Positions 43,877-52,616 of a DNA stretch of 64,000 bases are shown piece by piece (positions within the stretch are counted from its first letter, which is position 1; every line of letters starts with the position of its first letter). The notes under the pieces were generated by a model, which saw nothing but the letters and a program-made list of their open reading frames with translations, was not told the DNA's origin and made no database searches. The DNA is taken from contig CAJTLC010000001.1 of NCBI GenBank assembly GCA_910576995.1, positions 125,221 through 189,220 of the forward strand. The letters run 5' to 3'. Position numbers and translations under genes: made by a program. The DNA comes from an uncultured Ruminococcus sp. GTDB taxonomy: Bacteria; Bacillota; Clostridia; Oscillospirales; Ruminococcaceae.

Positions 43877-45331
43877 ATGTTTAAAAAATTGCTTAACAAA
43901 TACCGCTCGTTTCCGGTGACCGTAAGAGCCGCGTTCTGGTTTACGATCTGTAATTTTGTGCTAAAAGGTATAAGTTTTGTATGTATGCCAATATATACAA
44001 GATTTTTGCCCGAAGAAGAATATGGCACGATGTCGCTTATCACTTCATATGAAGTGATATTTACTATAATCACAACGCTTGAGTTATATAACGGCGCATT
44101 TAATCGTGGTATACTGAAATTTAAAGAAGATGTAAAAACTTTCGAGCAGACTATCGTCTTTTTATCGAATTTTTTGTCGCTGATATGGTTCGTGATAGTT
44201 ATGTTGCTGAATAAGCCCTTCACGGATTTTACAGGCATATCTCTCGGAATGTTCGCGATCATGACGGTGTATTTCTTAACAAGATCAGCGTATGAATGCT
44301 GGCTGAATAAGAAAAGATTTGAATATAACTACAAGGCGGCGGTAACTATTACACTGCTGATGGCATTCATCTCAAATCTTGCTCCTATAATCACCATTAA
44401 AATTTTCGGAGCGACGGCATTTGTTAAAATTGTCAGTACTCTGGTTATCCAGATCTTGTTTTCACTTCCGTTCTGGTTCAGAAATTTTGATTTTAAAAAT
44501 TTGATCAGCAAGAAAAGCAATATTAAAAAATATCTTTCCTTTGCTTTGAAATATCAGCTTCCGCTCATTTTCCACTCAATCTCTTATTATATACTCGGTC
44601 AGTCGGATAAGATAATGATCGAAAAACTTACAAACAAAACCAACGTAGCCTTTTATTCCGTTACATACAGCTTCGCAAGCGTAATCATCATATTCCAGAA
44701 TTCGCTGAATCAGGTTATCAAGCCGTGGCGTTTTCAAAAGCTTGATAAAGATAAATTTGCCGACGTACGCAGTATGTCCAATATGATCATAGTCGTTGTC
44801 GGAGCTGTGATCTCAATCTTCATGATGCTTGTTCCCGAAGTATTCAAGCTTGTATTCAAGCCTAATTACTATGAAGCCCTTGAGATCGTTCCGGCTGTTA
44901 CGGCAAGCGTGTATTTTATGTTCCTGTACACTCTTTTTGTTGATATTCAGTCGTTTTACGGAAAAACTACATATATTGCATACGCTTCAACCATATGCGC
45001 TGCGCTTAATATAGTCCTCAACTATTTTGGAATAAAAATGTTCGGATATTTTGCCTGCGCATATACAACGCTTATCTGTTACATTTTAATGTCGCTGCTT
45101 CACTTCATCTTTATGCGTATAACCTGCAAAAAAGAAAATGTAACGGAAAAGCCCGTGAATGCCGCATTTATATGGGGATTCAGCATGATTTTGCTTGTAT
45201 TTTTCATATTTGTAGATTTGATATATGATTATGTGATAATCAGATATTCGATACTTCTTGCAATATGTGCGGCGATATTTATATTCAGAAAGAAATTAAT
45301 GGCTGCATGGAAGCAGATAAAAAGTAAATAG
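43877..45331 (+). CDS. Polysaccharide flippase (Wzx/PST family)
   Basis: A 484-residue transporter with about 14 hydrophobic segments. It begins with the usual flippase pattern VRAAFWFTICNFVLKGISFV, PIYTRFLPEEEYG, and has GQSDKIMIEKL in the middle. It should move undecaprenyl-linked repeat units to the outer face before polymerisation by the EpsG-like protein. Ribosome site AGGATAGGA. Confidence 0.9.
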   Translation: MFKKLLNKYRSFPVTVRAAFWFTICNFVLKGISFVCMPIYTRFLPEEEYGTMSLITSYEVIFTIITTLELYNGAFNRGILKFKEDVKTFEQTIVFLSNFLSLIWFVIVMLLNKPFTDFTGISLGMFAIMTVYFLTRSAYECWLNKKRFEYNYKAAVTITLLMAFISNLAPIITIKIFGATAFVKIVSTLVIQILFSLPFWFRNFDFKNLISKKSNIKKYLSFALKYQLPLIFHSISYYILGQSDKIMIEKLTNKTNVAFYSVTYSFASVIIIFQNSLNQVIKPWRFQKLDKDKFADVRSMSNMIIVVVGAVISIFMMLVPEVFKLVFKPNYYEALEIVPAVTASVYFMFLYTLFVDIQSFYGKTTYIAYASTICAALNIVLNYFGIKMFGYFACAYTTLICYILMSLLHFIFMRITCKKENVTEKPVNAAFIWGFSMILLVFFIFVDLIYDYVIIRYSILLAICAAIFIFRKKLMAAWKQIKSK

Positions 45332-45340
45332 GAGGCAAAA

Positions 45341-46396
45341 ATGAATCGTGAATCTGTAATGAGAGAAGATATGGAATATATTTGCAGTGCGGAATATATT
45401 CCATGGGAAAAGTTGAAAAATAAAACTATTGTGATAACGGGAGGTACGGGTCTGATCGGTTCGACTCTTATTAGAGGACTTATCTGCGCCAATGCAGAGA
45501 AAAATCTTGATTTTAAGATAATTTCTCTTGTGAGAAGTCTCGAAAGGGTCGGCGAGGTTTTTACAGATGAAGAAATTGCAGAGGAATGTGTTGAATTTCG
45601 AGTATGCGACTTGAATTCTCCGATCTCCATGGATGAAAAAGCTGATTTTATTATCCACGGAGCAAGTCCTACAGCAAGTGCATTTTTTGCGTCGCATCCT
45701 GTTGAAACAATAAAAACGGGATTGAATGGCACTCTTAATCTTCTTGATCTTGCCGTACAGAAGAATTCTGAAGCCTTTCTGTTTTTGTCAAGCATGGAAA
45801 TGTACGGAAAAATTGAGACCGAAGAACCTCTTACGGAAGATAAACTGGGATATATCGATCCTATCGTCATTAGAAATTGCTATCCAGAAACGAAACGTAT
45901 GTGTGAGGCGCTTGCGGCTTCATATTCGGCGGAATACAATATAAGAGCAATGAGTTTGCGTCTTGCTCAGACATTCGGACCGGGAGTTTTGTACAATGAC
46001 AAAAGAGTATTTGCGATGATGGCGAGATGCGCTATGAGGTCGGAAGATATTTTGCTTCAGACCAAGGGTCAGAGCCGGCATTCGTATCTTTATACGGCGC
46101 AGGCGGTCACGGCTATTCTGTGCGTTTTGCTTAACGGAACAGGCGGAAAGAGCTATAATGCGGCGAATCCCGAAACTTACTGTTCGATAGCGGAAATGGG
46201 CGAAATGGTTGCCGAGAAGATAGGCGGCGGAAAGATAAAAGTTAATTTTGCTGAAAACGGAGATGTTTCAAAATACCCGGATACAAGCTATCTTAATCTG
46301 TCAATCGAAGCAATTGGAAAATTGGGCTGGCGACCAATTGGCGATCTGATGTATCTTTACGACCGCATGATATGTGCAATGGACTCAGAGGAATAA
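45341..46396 (+). CDS. NAD-dependent sugar epimerase/dehydratase
   Basis: A 351-residue extended short-chain dehydrogenase acting on a nucleotide sugar. The Rossmann motif is TGGTGLIGS (residue ~35) after a ~30-residue N-terminal extension. The catalytic triad is in LSSMEMYG and YPETK (Tyr/Lys). The exact sugar is not readable: it could be an epimerase, 4-reductase or decarboxylase. It is encoded 10 bp after the flippase and just before the guanylate-kinase-like gene. Confidence 0.85.
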   Translation: MNRESVMREDMEYICSAEYIPWEKLKNKTIVITGGTGLIGSTLIRGLICANAEKNLDFKIISLVRSLERVGEVFTDEEIAEECVEFRVCDLNSPISMDEKADFIIHGASPTASAFFASHPVETIKTGLNGTLNLLDLAVQKNSEAFLFLSSMEMYGKIETEEPLTEDKLGYIDPIVIRNCYPETKRMCEALAASYSAEYNIRAMSLRLAQTFGPGVLYNDKRVFAMMARCAMRSEDILLQTKGQSRHSYLYTAQAVTAILCVLLNGTGGKSYNAANPETYCSIAEMGEMVAEKIGGGKIKVNFAENGDVSKYPDTSYLNLSIEAIGKLGWRPIGDLMYLYDRMICAMDSEE

Positions 46397-46400
46397 CGAA

Positions 46401-46979
46401 ATGAATCATATTTTTTATATTATGGGAAAAAGTTCCTCAGGCAAGGATACTGTGTATAAGAAAATTCTTAAGGACCTGGAATTGAATCCGCTTGTTCTTT
46501 GTACGACGAGACCTATGAGGGAGAATGAACAGCAGGGCAGAGAATATAATTTTGTTGACAGGGAATATTTCGATAGTCTTATGTTGGAAAATAAAATTAT
46601 CGAAAAACGCATCTATAATACGGTTTATGGCGAGTGGATATATTTCACTTCCGAAGAAAGCGTCGATCTTCATAAGGGAAATTATCTTGGGATCGGAACT
46701 CTTGAATCATATGTGAAAATGAGAGATCATTTCGGAGCTGAAACAGTGATTCCGATATATATAGAAGTCGAGGACGGATTAAGGCTGACTCGCGCTATCC
46801 AGAGGGAACAAAACGAAAAACAGCCGAAATATACCGAAATGTGCCGACGTTTTATTGCCGATTCCGCTGATTTTTCGGAAGAGAATCTTGCTGCAGCGGG
46901 AATTGAAAAGCGATTCGACAACGGCGGAGATATTGAAGAGTGCATATACAAAATAAAAGAATTTATCGAACAGGTTTGA
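46401..46979 (+). CDS. Guanylate-kinase-like protein within the polymer locus
   Basis: A 192-residue protein of the guanylate kinase fold: P-loop MGKSSSGKDTVYKK, then TTRPMRENEQQGREYNFV (the GMP-binding TTRxxR...E...Y pattern) and a lid region. Housekeeping Gmk begins differently (SGPSGVGKGT) and usually sits with rpoZ, so this looks like a second, specialised kinase. It may phosphorylate a nucleoside monophosphate released by CDP- or GDP-type transferases, or another small phosphate acceptor. I choose ATG 46401 after GAGGAAT; the longer ORF overlaps the previous gene. Confidence 0.85.
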   Translation: MNHIFYIMGKSSSGKDTVYKKILKDLELNPLVLCTTRPMRENEQQGREYNFVDREYFDSLMLENKIIEKRIYNTVYGEWIYFTSEESVDLHKGNYLGIGTLESYVKMRDHFGAETVIPIYIEVEDGLRLTRAIQREQNEKQPKYTEMCRRFIADSADFSEENLAAAGIEKRFDNGGDIEECIYKIKEFIEQV

Positions 46980-46995
46980 TAAGAAGGAGAAGAAT

Positions 46996-48015
46996 ATGAC
47001 TATTATTGTTACAGGCGGAGCAGGTTTTATCGGCTCTAATTTTGTGTTTCATATGCTCGGCGCACATCCCGATTACAGGATCGTGTGTGTTGACAAGCTG
47101 ACATATGCCGGAAATCTTTCTACTCTCGAAAGCGTAATGGACAATCCAAATTTCCGTTTCTGCAAACTTGATATTTGCGATAGAGAGGGGATAGACAAGC
47201 TTTTTGATGAAGAAAAGCCCGATATCGTTGTGAATTTTGCAGCGGAATCTCACGTTGATCGCTCTATAGAAAATCCGGAAATATTCCTGCAAACGAATAT
47301 AATCGGCACTTCCGTTATGATGGACGCTTCCAGAAAGTACGGCGTAAAGCGCTACCATCAGGTTTCGACTGACGAGGTTTACGGCGATCTTCCGCTTGAC
47401 AGACCCGATCTTTTCTTCACGGAAACAACTCCCATTCATACAAGTTCGCCGTATAGTTCATCCAAAGCGGGCGCTGATCTTCTTGTTCTCGCTTATTACA
47501 GAACTTACGGTCTGCCCGTGACGATCTCAAGATGTTCGAATAACTACGGTCCGTATCACTTCCCCGAAAAGCTTATCCCGCTTATGATAGCGAATGCGCT
47601 GGCGGATAAGCCTCTCCCCGTTTACGGAAAGGGCGAAAACGTTCGTGACTGGCTGTATGTTGAGGATCATTGCAAGGCTATCGATCTTATCATTCACAAT
47701 GGCAAGGTAGGCGAAGTTTACAATGTAGGCGGACATAATGAAATGAAGAATATTGATATTGTAAAGCTTATATGTAAGGAACTTGGCAAGCCCGAGACTC
47801 TTATCACCTATGTTGCCGATAGAAAGGGTCACGATATGCGTTATGCGATCGACCCCACGAAGATACACAACGAACTCGGCTGGCTGCCCGAAACTAAATT
47901 TGCTGATGGTATCAAGAAAACCATAAAGTGGTATCTCGATAATGAGAAGTGGTGGAAGGATATTATTTCGGGCGATTATCAGAATTATTACGATAGAATG
48001 TACAGCAACAGATAA
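46996..48015 (+). CDS. rfbB: dTDP-glucose 4,6-dehydratase
   Basis: A 339-residue enzyme converting dTDP-glucose to dTDP-4-keto-6-deoxyglucose. Clear signatures: TGGAGFIGSNFV (NAD site), FAAESHVDRSIENPEIF, STDEVYGDL with the following YSSSKAGAD (catalytic Tyr/Lys), and NNYGPYHFPEKLIPL. It heads the four-gene rhamnose set, 16 bp after the kinase, with GAAGGAGA before the ATG. Confidence 0.98.
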   Translation: MTIIVTGGAGFIGSNFVFHMLGAHPDYRIVCVDKLTYAGNLSTLESVMDNPNFRFCKLDICDREGIDKLFDEEKPDIVVNFAAESHVDRSIENPEIFLQTNIIGTSVMMDASRKYGVKRYHQVSTDEVYGDLPLDRPDLFFTETTPIHTSSPYSSSKAGADLLVLAYYRTYGLPVTISRCSNNYGPYHFPEKLIPLMIANALADKPLPVYGKGENVRDWLYVEDHCKAIDLIIHNGKVGEVYNVGGHNEMKNIDIVKLICKELGKPETLITYVADRKGHDMRYAIDPTKIHNELGWLPETKFADGIKKTIKWYLDNEKWWKDIISGDYQNYYDRMYSNR

Positions 48016-48024
48016 GAGGTTTAT

Positions 48025-48885
48025 ATGAAAGTATTGGTAACAGGAGTCAAGGGGCAGCTTGGCTATGATGTGGTCGGAGAGCTGACCAAAAGAGGTCACG
48101 AAGCCGTGGGAGTCGATATTGATGAAATGGATATTACGGATGCAGAATCCGTAGCTAAAGTTATAGGCGAAGCCGCTCCCGATGCAGTCATTCACTGCGC
48201 CGCATGGACGGCTGTAGACGCCGCCGAGGATGAGGAAAACATATCGAAAGTGAGAGCAGTTAACGTTGACGGTACACGGAATATTGCGGAGATCTGCAAA
48301 AAACTCAATTGCAGAATGGTATATATTTCCACTGACTATGTTTTCAACGGTCAGGGAAGCGAGCCTTGGCAACCTGACTGCAAGGAATACTCGCCGCTGA
48401 ATGTTTACGGTCAGTCGAAGCTTGATGGAGAATTGGCAGTATCCGAAATATTGGAAAAATATTTTATCGTCCGTATTGCATGGGTTTTCGGTAAAAACGG
48501 CAATAATTTCATTAAGACCATGCTGAATATCGGAAAAAAATATCCCGAACTCAGGGTAGTATGCGATCAGATAGGTACTCCGACTTACACTTACGATCTT
48601 GCCCGGCTTTTGGTCGATATGGTTGAAACCGAAAAATACGGCTATTACCATGCTACGAATGAGGGCGGTTATATTTCGTGGTACGATTTTGCCTGTGAAA
48701 TATTCCGTCAGGCAGGCTACGATACCAAGGTAAATCCCGTGACTACCGAAGAATACGGAATTTCCAAGGCGGCGCGTCCGTTCAACAGCCGTCTCGATAA
48801 ATCAAAATTGATTGAAAACGGATTCGAGCCGCTGCCGCCATGGCAGGACGCTCTCGCAAGATATTTAAAGGAGATTGAATACTAA
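48025..48885 (+). CDS. rfbD: dTDP-4-dehydrorhamnose reductase
   Basis: A 286-residue NAD(P)H-dependent reductase, the last step to dTDP-L-rhamnose. Signatures: TGVKGQLGYDV, HCAAWTAVDAAEDEE, STDYVFNGQG, SPLNVYGQSKLDGE (Tyr/Lys). The stop overlaps the rfbC start by one base. Confidence 0.97.
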   Translation: MKVLVTGVKGQLGYDVVGELTKRGHEAVGVDIDEMDITDAESVAKVIGEAAPDAVIHCAAWTAVDAAEDEENISKVRAVNVDGTRNIAEICKKLNCRMVYISTDYVFNGQGSEPWQPDCKEYSPLNVYGQSKLDGELAVSEILEKYFIVRIAWVFGKNGNNFIKTMLNIGKKYPELRVVCDQIGTPTYTYDLARLLVDMVETEKYGYYHATNEGGYISWYDFACEIFRQAGYDTKVNPVTTEEYGISKAARPFNSRLDKSKLIENGFEPLPPWQDALARYLKEIEY

Positions 48886-49469
48886 TGGGACAGATCAAAG
48901 TTGAAAAAAACGTCGGAGGCATTGAGGGGCTTTGCGTTATCGAGCCTGCCGTTCACAAGGACAGCCGCGGTTACTTCATGGAAACTTATAACAAAAGAGA
49001 TATGCATGACGCGGGAATCGATCTTGATTTTGTGCAGGACAATCAGTCGTGTTCAACGAAAGGCGTACTTCGCGGACTTCATTATCAGATAAATCATCCG
49101 CAGGATAAGCTGGTTCGCGTTATTAAAGGCGCAGTTTATGACGTTGTCGTTGATATGAGAAAAGAAAGTCCGACGTTTGGCAAGTGGTACGGAATCCTGC
49201 TTACTGAGGAAAACAAAAAGCAGTTTCTTATTCCCAAAAACTTTGCTCACGGATTTATCGTACTGTCTGATATTGCGGAATTTTGCTACAAAGTAACTGA
49301 TTTCTGGTATCCCAACGACGAGGGCGGACTTATATGGAACGACGCGGATATTGCAGTCGATTGGATGATGCCCGAAAACATGACTGCCGACGATCTTGAA
49401 CTTTCCGATAAGGATAGGGCAAATATTACTTTCAGGCAGTATTGCGAAGAAAGGGGCATAAAAATATGA
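48885..49469 (+). CDS. rfbC: dTDP-4-dehydrorhamnose 3,5-epimerase
   Basis: A 194-residue cupin epimerase. Signatures: DSRGYFMETYN, FVQDNQSCSTKGVLRGLHYQ with catalytic His in LHYQ, VVVDMRKESPTFGKW and FAHGFIVLSD. Its stop shares bases with the rfbA start (ATGA). Length is normal. Confidence 0.97.
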   Translation: MGQIKVEKNVGGIEGLCVIEPAVHKDSRGYFMETYNKRDMHDAGIDLDFVQDNQSCSTKGVLRGLHYQINHPQDKLVRVIKGAVYDVVVDMRKESPTFGKWYGILLTEENKKQFLIPKNFAHGFIVLSDIAEFCYKVTDFWYPNDEGGLIWNDADIAVDWMMPENMTADDLELSDKDRANITFRQYCEERGIKI

Positions 49470-50356
49470 AAGGTATAGTTCTTGCGGGAGGTTCGGGAAC
49501 TCGGCTTTATCCGCTTACTAAAGTAACGTCAAAACAATTGCTTCCGATTTACGATAAGCCGATGATCTACTATCCGCTGTCAGTGCTGATGGATGCTGGA
49601 ATACGCGATATCCTCATAATCTCCACTCCGGATGATACTCCGCGCTTTGAAAATCTTCTGGGCGACGGTCATCAATTTGGAATCAAATTGCAGTATGCCG
49701 TTCAGAAATCTCCTGACGGTCTTGCGCAGGCATTTATAATCGGCAAGGAATTTATCGGAAATGATTGCTGCGCGATGATATTGGGCGATAATATCTTTGC
49801 GGGACATGGACTGAAAAAGCGTTTGAAAGCTGCCGCTGAAAATGCCGAATCAGGAAAGGGCGCGACGGTTTTTGGTTACTATGTTGACGATCCCGAACGT
49901 TTTGGAATTGTAGAATTCGATAAGAACGGCAAGGCAGTTTCTATTGAAGAGAAGCCTGACGTACCAAAATCGAATTATTGCGTGACTGGACTGTATTTTT
50001 ATGATAATCGTGTTGTTGAATATGCGAAGAATCTTACTCCCTCGGCAAGGGGAGAGTTGGAGATCACCGATCTTAACAGGATATACCTTGAAAATGACAA
50101 TCTAAATGTTGAGATTCTCGGACAGGGATTTACATGGCTCGATACGGGAACTCACGAGAGTCTTGTTGAGGCTACAAATTTTGTAAAAACTGTTGAAGAT
50201 CATCAGCACAGAAAAATCTCCTGTCTTGAGGAAATCGCGTATCTTAACGGATGGATCAGCAAGGATGAATTGCTTGAAAACAGCAAGGATTTGATGAAGA
50301 ATCAGTATGGCGCGTATCTCATGGACGTTATTAACGGCAAATTTATCGATATATAA
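49466..50356 (+). CDS. rfbA: Glucose-1-phosphate thymidylyltransferase
   Basis: A 296-residue nucleotidyltransferase making dTDP-glucose, the first step of the rhamnose pathway. Signatures: LAGGSGTRLYPLTKVTSKQL, YDKPMIYYPLSVLM, SPDGLAQAF, and FTWLDTGTHESLVEA. Start ATG 49466 overlaps the rfbC stop and follows AAAGGGG; the longer ORF extends into rfbC. It ends the locus; a terminator follows at 50422-50449. Confidence 0.97.
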   Translation: MKGIVLAGGSGTRLYPLTKVTSKQLLPIYDKPMIYYPLSVLMDAGIRDILIISTPDDTPRFENLLGDGHQFGIKLQYAVQKSPDGLAQAFIIGKEFIGNDCCAMILGDNIFAGHGLKKRLKAAAENAESGKGATVFGYYVDDPERFGIVEFDKNGKAVSIEEKPDVPKSNYCVTGLYFYDNRVVEYAKNLTPSARGELEITDLNRIYLENDNLNVEILGQGFTWLDTGTHESLVEATNFVKTVEDHQHRKISCLEEIAYLNGWISKDELLENSKDLMKNQYGAYLMDVINGKFIDI

Positions 50357-50421
50357 CCTCCGAAGCGCCTCTTAATCCTGCACCATTCGGCAATTCTACA
50401 GTTTTAGAACAGATCTAAAAT

Positions 50422-50449
50422 GCGTTCTGTATTTACGGGACGCTTTTTT
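50422..50449 (+). terminator. Intrinsic terminator of the polymer locus
   Basis: GCGTTCTGT and ACGGGACGC form a 9-bp stem (with G-T pairs) around ATTT, followed by six T residues, 66 bp after the rfbA stop. Confidence 0.8.
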
Positions 50450-50511
50450 CATAAAAACTTGTATTCAGCAATAATTTTATGTAATGACAGAAAATTAGGG
50501 AGTGTTGACAC

Positions 50512-50677
50512 TAGAGCGTGTTCACATAAAATAAATGTGCGGATTTTCGAGCATAATTTTGACGAATACAAGACGAAAATATGCAGGCGGGCTGACGCCC
50601 GTCAAATGTTTTCAACGCAGTAGTCGCCAAAATTTGCCGAAAAGACGTGCATTCTATTTTTATATGAACACGCTCTA
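50512..50677. repeat. Fold-back repeat copy R6 (full length)
   Basis: A 166-bp element, exactly the length of R1. Outer arms: TAGAGCGTGTTCACATAAAA on the left, TAGAGCGTGTTCATATAAAA in complement on the right; inner stem: GTGCGGATTTTCGAGCATAATTTT against AAAATTTGCCGAAAAGACGTGC. The loop differs from R1 (GGCGGGCTGACGCCCGTC). A 12-mer GTGTTGACACTA at 50502-50513 abuts its left end and recurs, inverted, beside R2. Confidence 0.85.
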
Positions 50678-50735
50678 AAATAGTGTGTAAAATTCTGCCC
50701 AAAAGATGCGTTTTAGGCTTTGCGTCAATATGCCC

Positions 50736-50775
50736 TAAAAAATAAAGCGGCGCTATGTACAAATACATAGCGCCA
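50736..50775 (-). terminator. Intrinsic terminator of padR
   Basis: The arms GGCGCTATGTA (50749-50759) and TACATAGCGCC (50764-50774) are perfect complements around a 4-base loop. On the minus strand, GCTTTATTTTTT follows. Confidence 0.9.
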
Positions 50776-50811
50776 TACTTAGTGCATAAAATAAAATTTT
50801 GTCCGATCTTA

Positions 50812-51165
50812 TCAATCGTTCTTTTCTTCTTCTTTGGGCTGATAATTGATAATATTGTTGAAGCCGTCTGTGATATAGTAATACTCAGACTTCAGCTTCT
50901 CAAGATATTCCTTGCCCAAATCAGTGAGATGGTAGTAAATTCTTGTTCTGCGCTTTCCTACGATCTGCTCTTTATCAGTAATGATATTCTTATCAATGAG
51001 TCGATAAAGAACAGGGTAAAGCGAACTGTACTTGATCACGAATTTACCGTCACTTCTTGCTTCAAGCTCTCGGAGCAATTCATAACCGTACATATCACGC
51101 TCCGAAAGGAGGTGCAGAAGTACAATTTCGATTATTCCTCTCTTGAAATGTTCGCGAACCTGCAT
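50812..51165 (-). CDS. PadR-family transcriptional regulator
   Basis: A 117-residue winged-helix repressor of the PadR type. Typical sequence: RGIIEIVLLHLLSERDMYGYELLREL, then YSSLYPVLYRLIDKNIIT and RRTRIYYHLTDLGKEYLEKLK, with a short C-terminal dimerisation tail (subfamily 1). It is alone: no divergent or downstream transporter or membrane partner is adjacent, so its target is not obvious. Start ATG follows AAAGAGGGACTAAAAA. Two inverted repeats upstream are operator candidates. Confidence 0.92.
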   Translation of the reverse strand: MQVREHFKRGIIEIVLLHLLSERDMYGYELLRELEARSDGKFVIKYSSLYPVLYRLIDKNIITDKEQIVGKRRTRIYYHLTDLGKEYLEKLKSEYYYITDGFNNIINYQPKEEEKND

Positions 51166-51201
51166 TTTTTAGTCCCTCTTTTCTTTAAAAATTTTTGCTT
51201 T

Positions 51202-51266
51202 ATTCGATCTTTGAATCGAATGGGGGAACAATAGTCATAGTGCGTTTAAATGGACTAATAACGCAC
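51202..51266. promoter_or_regulatory. Two inverted repeats upstream of padR (operator candidates)
   Basis: ATTCGAT-n6-ATCGAAT (51202-51221) and GTGCGTT-n13-AACGCAC (51240-51266) lie 36-100 bp before the padR start. PadR proteins often repress their own gene through such dyads, though neither fits the ATGT/ACAT pattern of the best-known PadR sites. Confidence 0.35.
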
Positions 51267-51535
51267 ATAGATTATTTTCTGATGTTTGCTGCCAAGGGTT
51301 AAATTAATAAAAATAATATATTAATCGATGAAATTCGTTTATTTACGGCAAGTATTGTATACAGAAACAGATATGTTCCACTATTCTTATATTATAACAG
51401 ATTTTTTTGTAAATGTAAAGGCTTTTTTGAGGAAAATACGAGATATAAAAAAAATATATATTATATTATGACGTTCGCAGGCTATACTATCGGGAAAATA
51501 TTAAAATATCACTAAAAAGCTTATTTTTTATTTCA
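51267..51535. other. AT-rich intergenic stretch
   Basis: Between padR and the dockerin protein gene. It is very AT-rich with runs such as AAAAAAATATATATTATATTATG and shows no ORF or RNA-like structure I can support. Confidence 0.4.
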
Positions 51536-51572
51536 TTATAAAACTGCCGTGCCGGTTTCAGGAACGGCAGCT
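51536..51572 (-). terminator. Intrinsic terminator after the dockerin protein
   Basis: On the minus strand, CTGCCGT and ACGGCAG pair around a 13-base loop and are followed by TTTTATAATG. The T-run is short, so efficiency is uncertain. Confidence 0.65.
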
Positions 51573-51609
51573 TTAGTAATTTAATTTTCTAACGGAAGCA
51601 TAAACTTAA

Positions 51610-52548
51610 TTATCTTTTAACAAATTCGCGCATATTAACAGCAACTTCGCCAGGAGCTAATGTAGATATATAAGCGTAATATGAGAGAATCATTGAAGCG
51701 TCGTCGGGCATGAGAACGTTGTCCGCGACAACGTCGGCAGCAAGAAATTCTTCGGTTGTAAATTCGTATTCGCCGCCGGTAGATTTTCTCGCATATGCCG
51801 ATAAAGCGAGAGAAGAATCCATCGGTTCGATAGCGCCGTCGTTATTTACGTCGCCAAGATTATAGCCAGTGACTCTGATTTTCATATTTTTCATGTTCGG
51901 CTCATTCATTACTGAGCCGTTATCGGTTCTAAATCCTGCTGTGGAAGTCTGAGCTCCCTCCGAAGAGTTTGCTTCACTGACAAAATTGATCTCATATTCG
52001 CCGTAAGGGATAAATTTGTCAAATACCATATCAAAGCTTGTGAGGGGGTAATCATCGGATTTTTCACCGTATGGCTCTAAAGTGAGGTATTCGTACATCT
52101 GCTGAGCAGAGCAGGTAAAGATTGCAACGTTACTTGAACTTATCGACGCCATCGTGCCGTACTTCGTTTTCATACCGGTGAGAAGGTTTCCTTCTTCATC
52201 GGTCTGGGCGTATGCGAACGGCTTGATAGTTTCACTGCCGGCAGGAATAGGATTTAAAACGTTGTCAAGGGTTATAAAACTGGTATTGCTTTTCCAGCGG
52301 GGATTTACGAACCAGCATGAGAGCGACTCGTCCTGAAAGAAAACGTCTGCGGAAATAGTAAGTCCGCCGTTTTCGAGCAGTGTGTCTCGCGTAACTACGA
52401 TAGTGCCGTCGCTTTCAATAGTAATGTCTGGCGACTCCTTGGGCGTAAAGTAAAAAAGCGATTCGGGACCTTCTGCGCTGGAGATCAGCGGGGCTGCCAT
52501 GGATGCGGTCATGATAATCGACACGGCAGCAGAGATTAATTTTTTCAT
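51610..52548 (-). CDS. Secreted dockerin protein of unknown function
   Basis: A 312-residue exported protein: signal peptide (1-25), a ~190-residue beta-rich domain without recognisable catalytic residues, and a C-terminal dockerin (about 230-312). The first calcium loop is DVNNDGAIEPMDS; the second, DVVADNVLMPDDAS, is less canonical. The N-terminal domain has features of a cohesin-like or carbohydrate-binding beta sandwich (LTISADVFFQDESLSCW, SFDMVFDKFIPYGEYEINF), but I cannot assign it. A cellulosome-associated non-catalytic component is the simplest reading. Confidence 0.75.
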   Translation of the reverse strand: MKKLISAAVSIIMTASMAAPLISSAEGPESLFYFTPKESPDITIESDGTIVVTRDTLLENGGLTISADVFFQDESLSCWFVNPRWKSNTSFITLDNVLNPIPAGSETIKPFAYAQTDEEGNLLTGMKTKYGTMASISSSNVAIFTCSAQQMYEYLTLEPYGEKSDDYPLTSFDMVFDKFIPYGEYEINFVSEANSSEGAQTSTAGFRTDNGSVMNEPNMKNMKIRVTGYNLGDVNNDGAIEPMDSSLALSAYARKSTGGEYEFTTEEFLAADVVADNVLMPDDASMILSYYAYISTLAPGEVAVNMREFVKR

Positions 52549-52616
52549 GTTTTTTCTCCTTTAATTATATTTGTTGACTTGTTAGAAAACTTTCAAACAA
52601 GACTTTATAACGGAAT

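Noticed and set aside
47527..48651. Long open frame (374 codons) on the minus strand
   Set aside because: It is antisense to rfbB and rfbD, both complete with clear motifs; it lacks a ribosome site and any recognisable domain.
1781..50677. CRISPR array made of the recurring repeats
   Set aside because: Copies are kilobases apart, palindromic, variable in length, and have no regular spacers or cas genes nearby.
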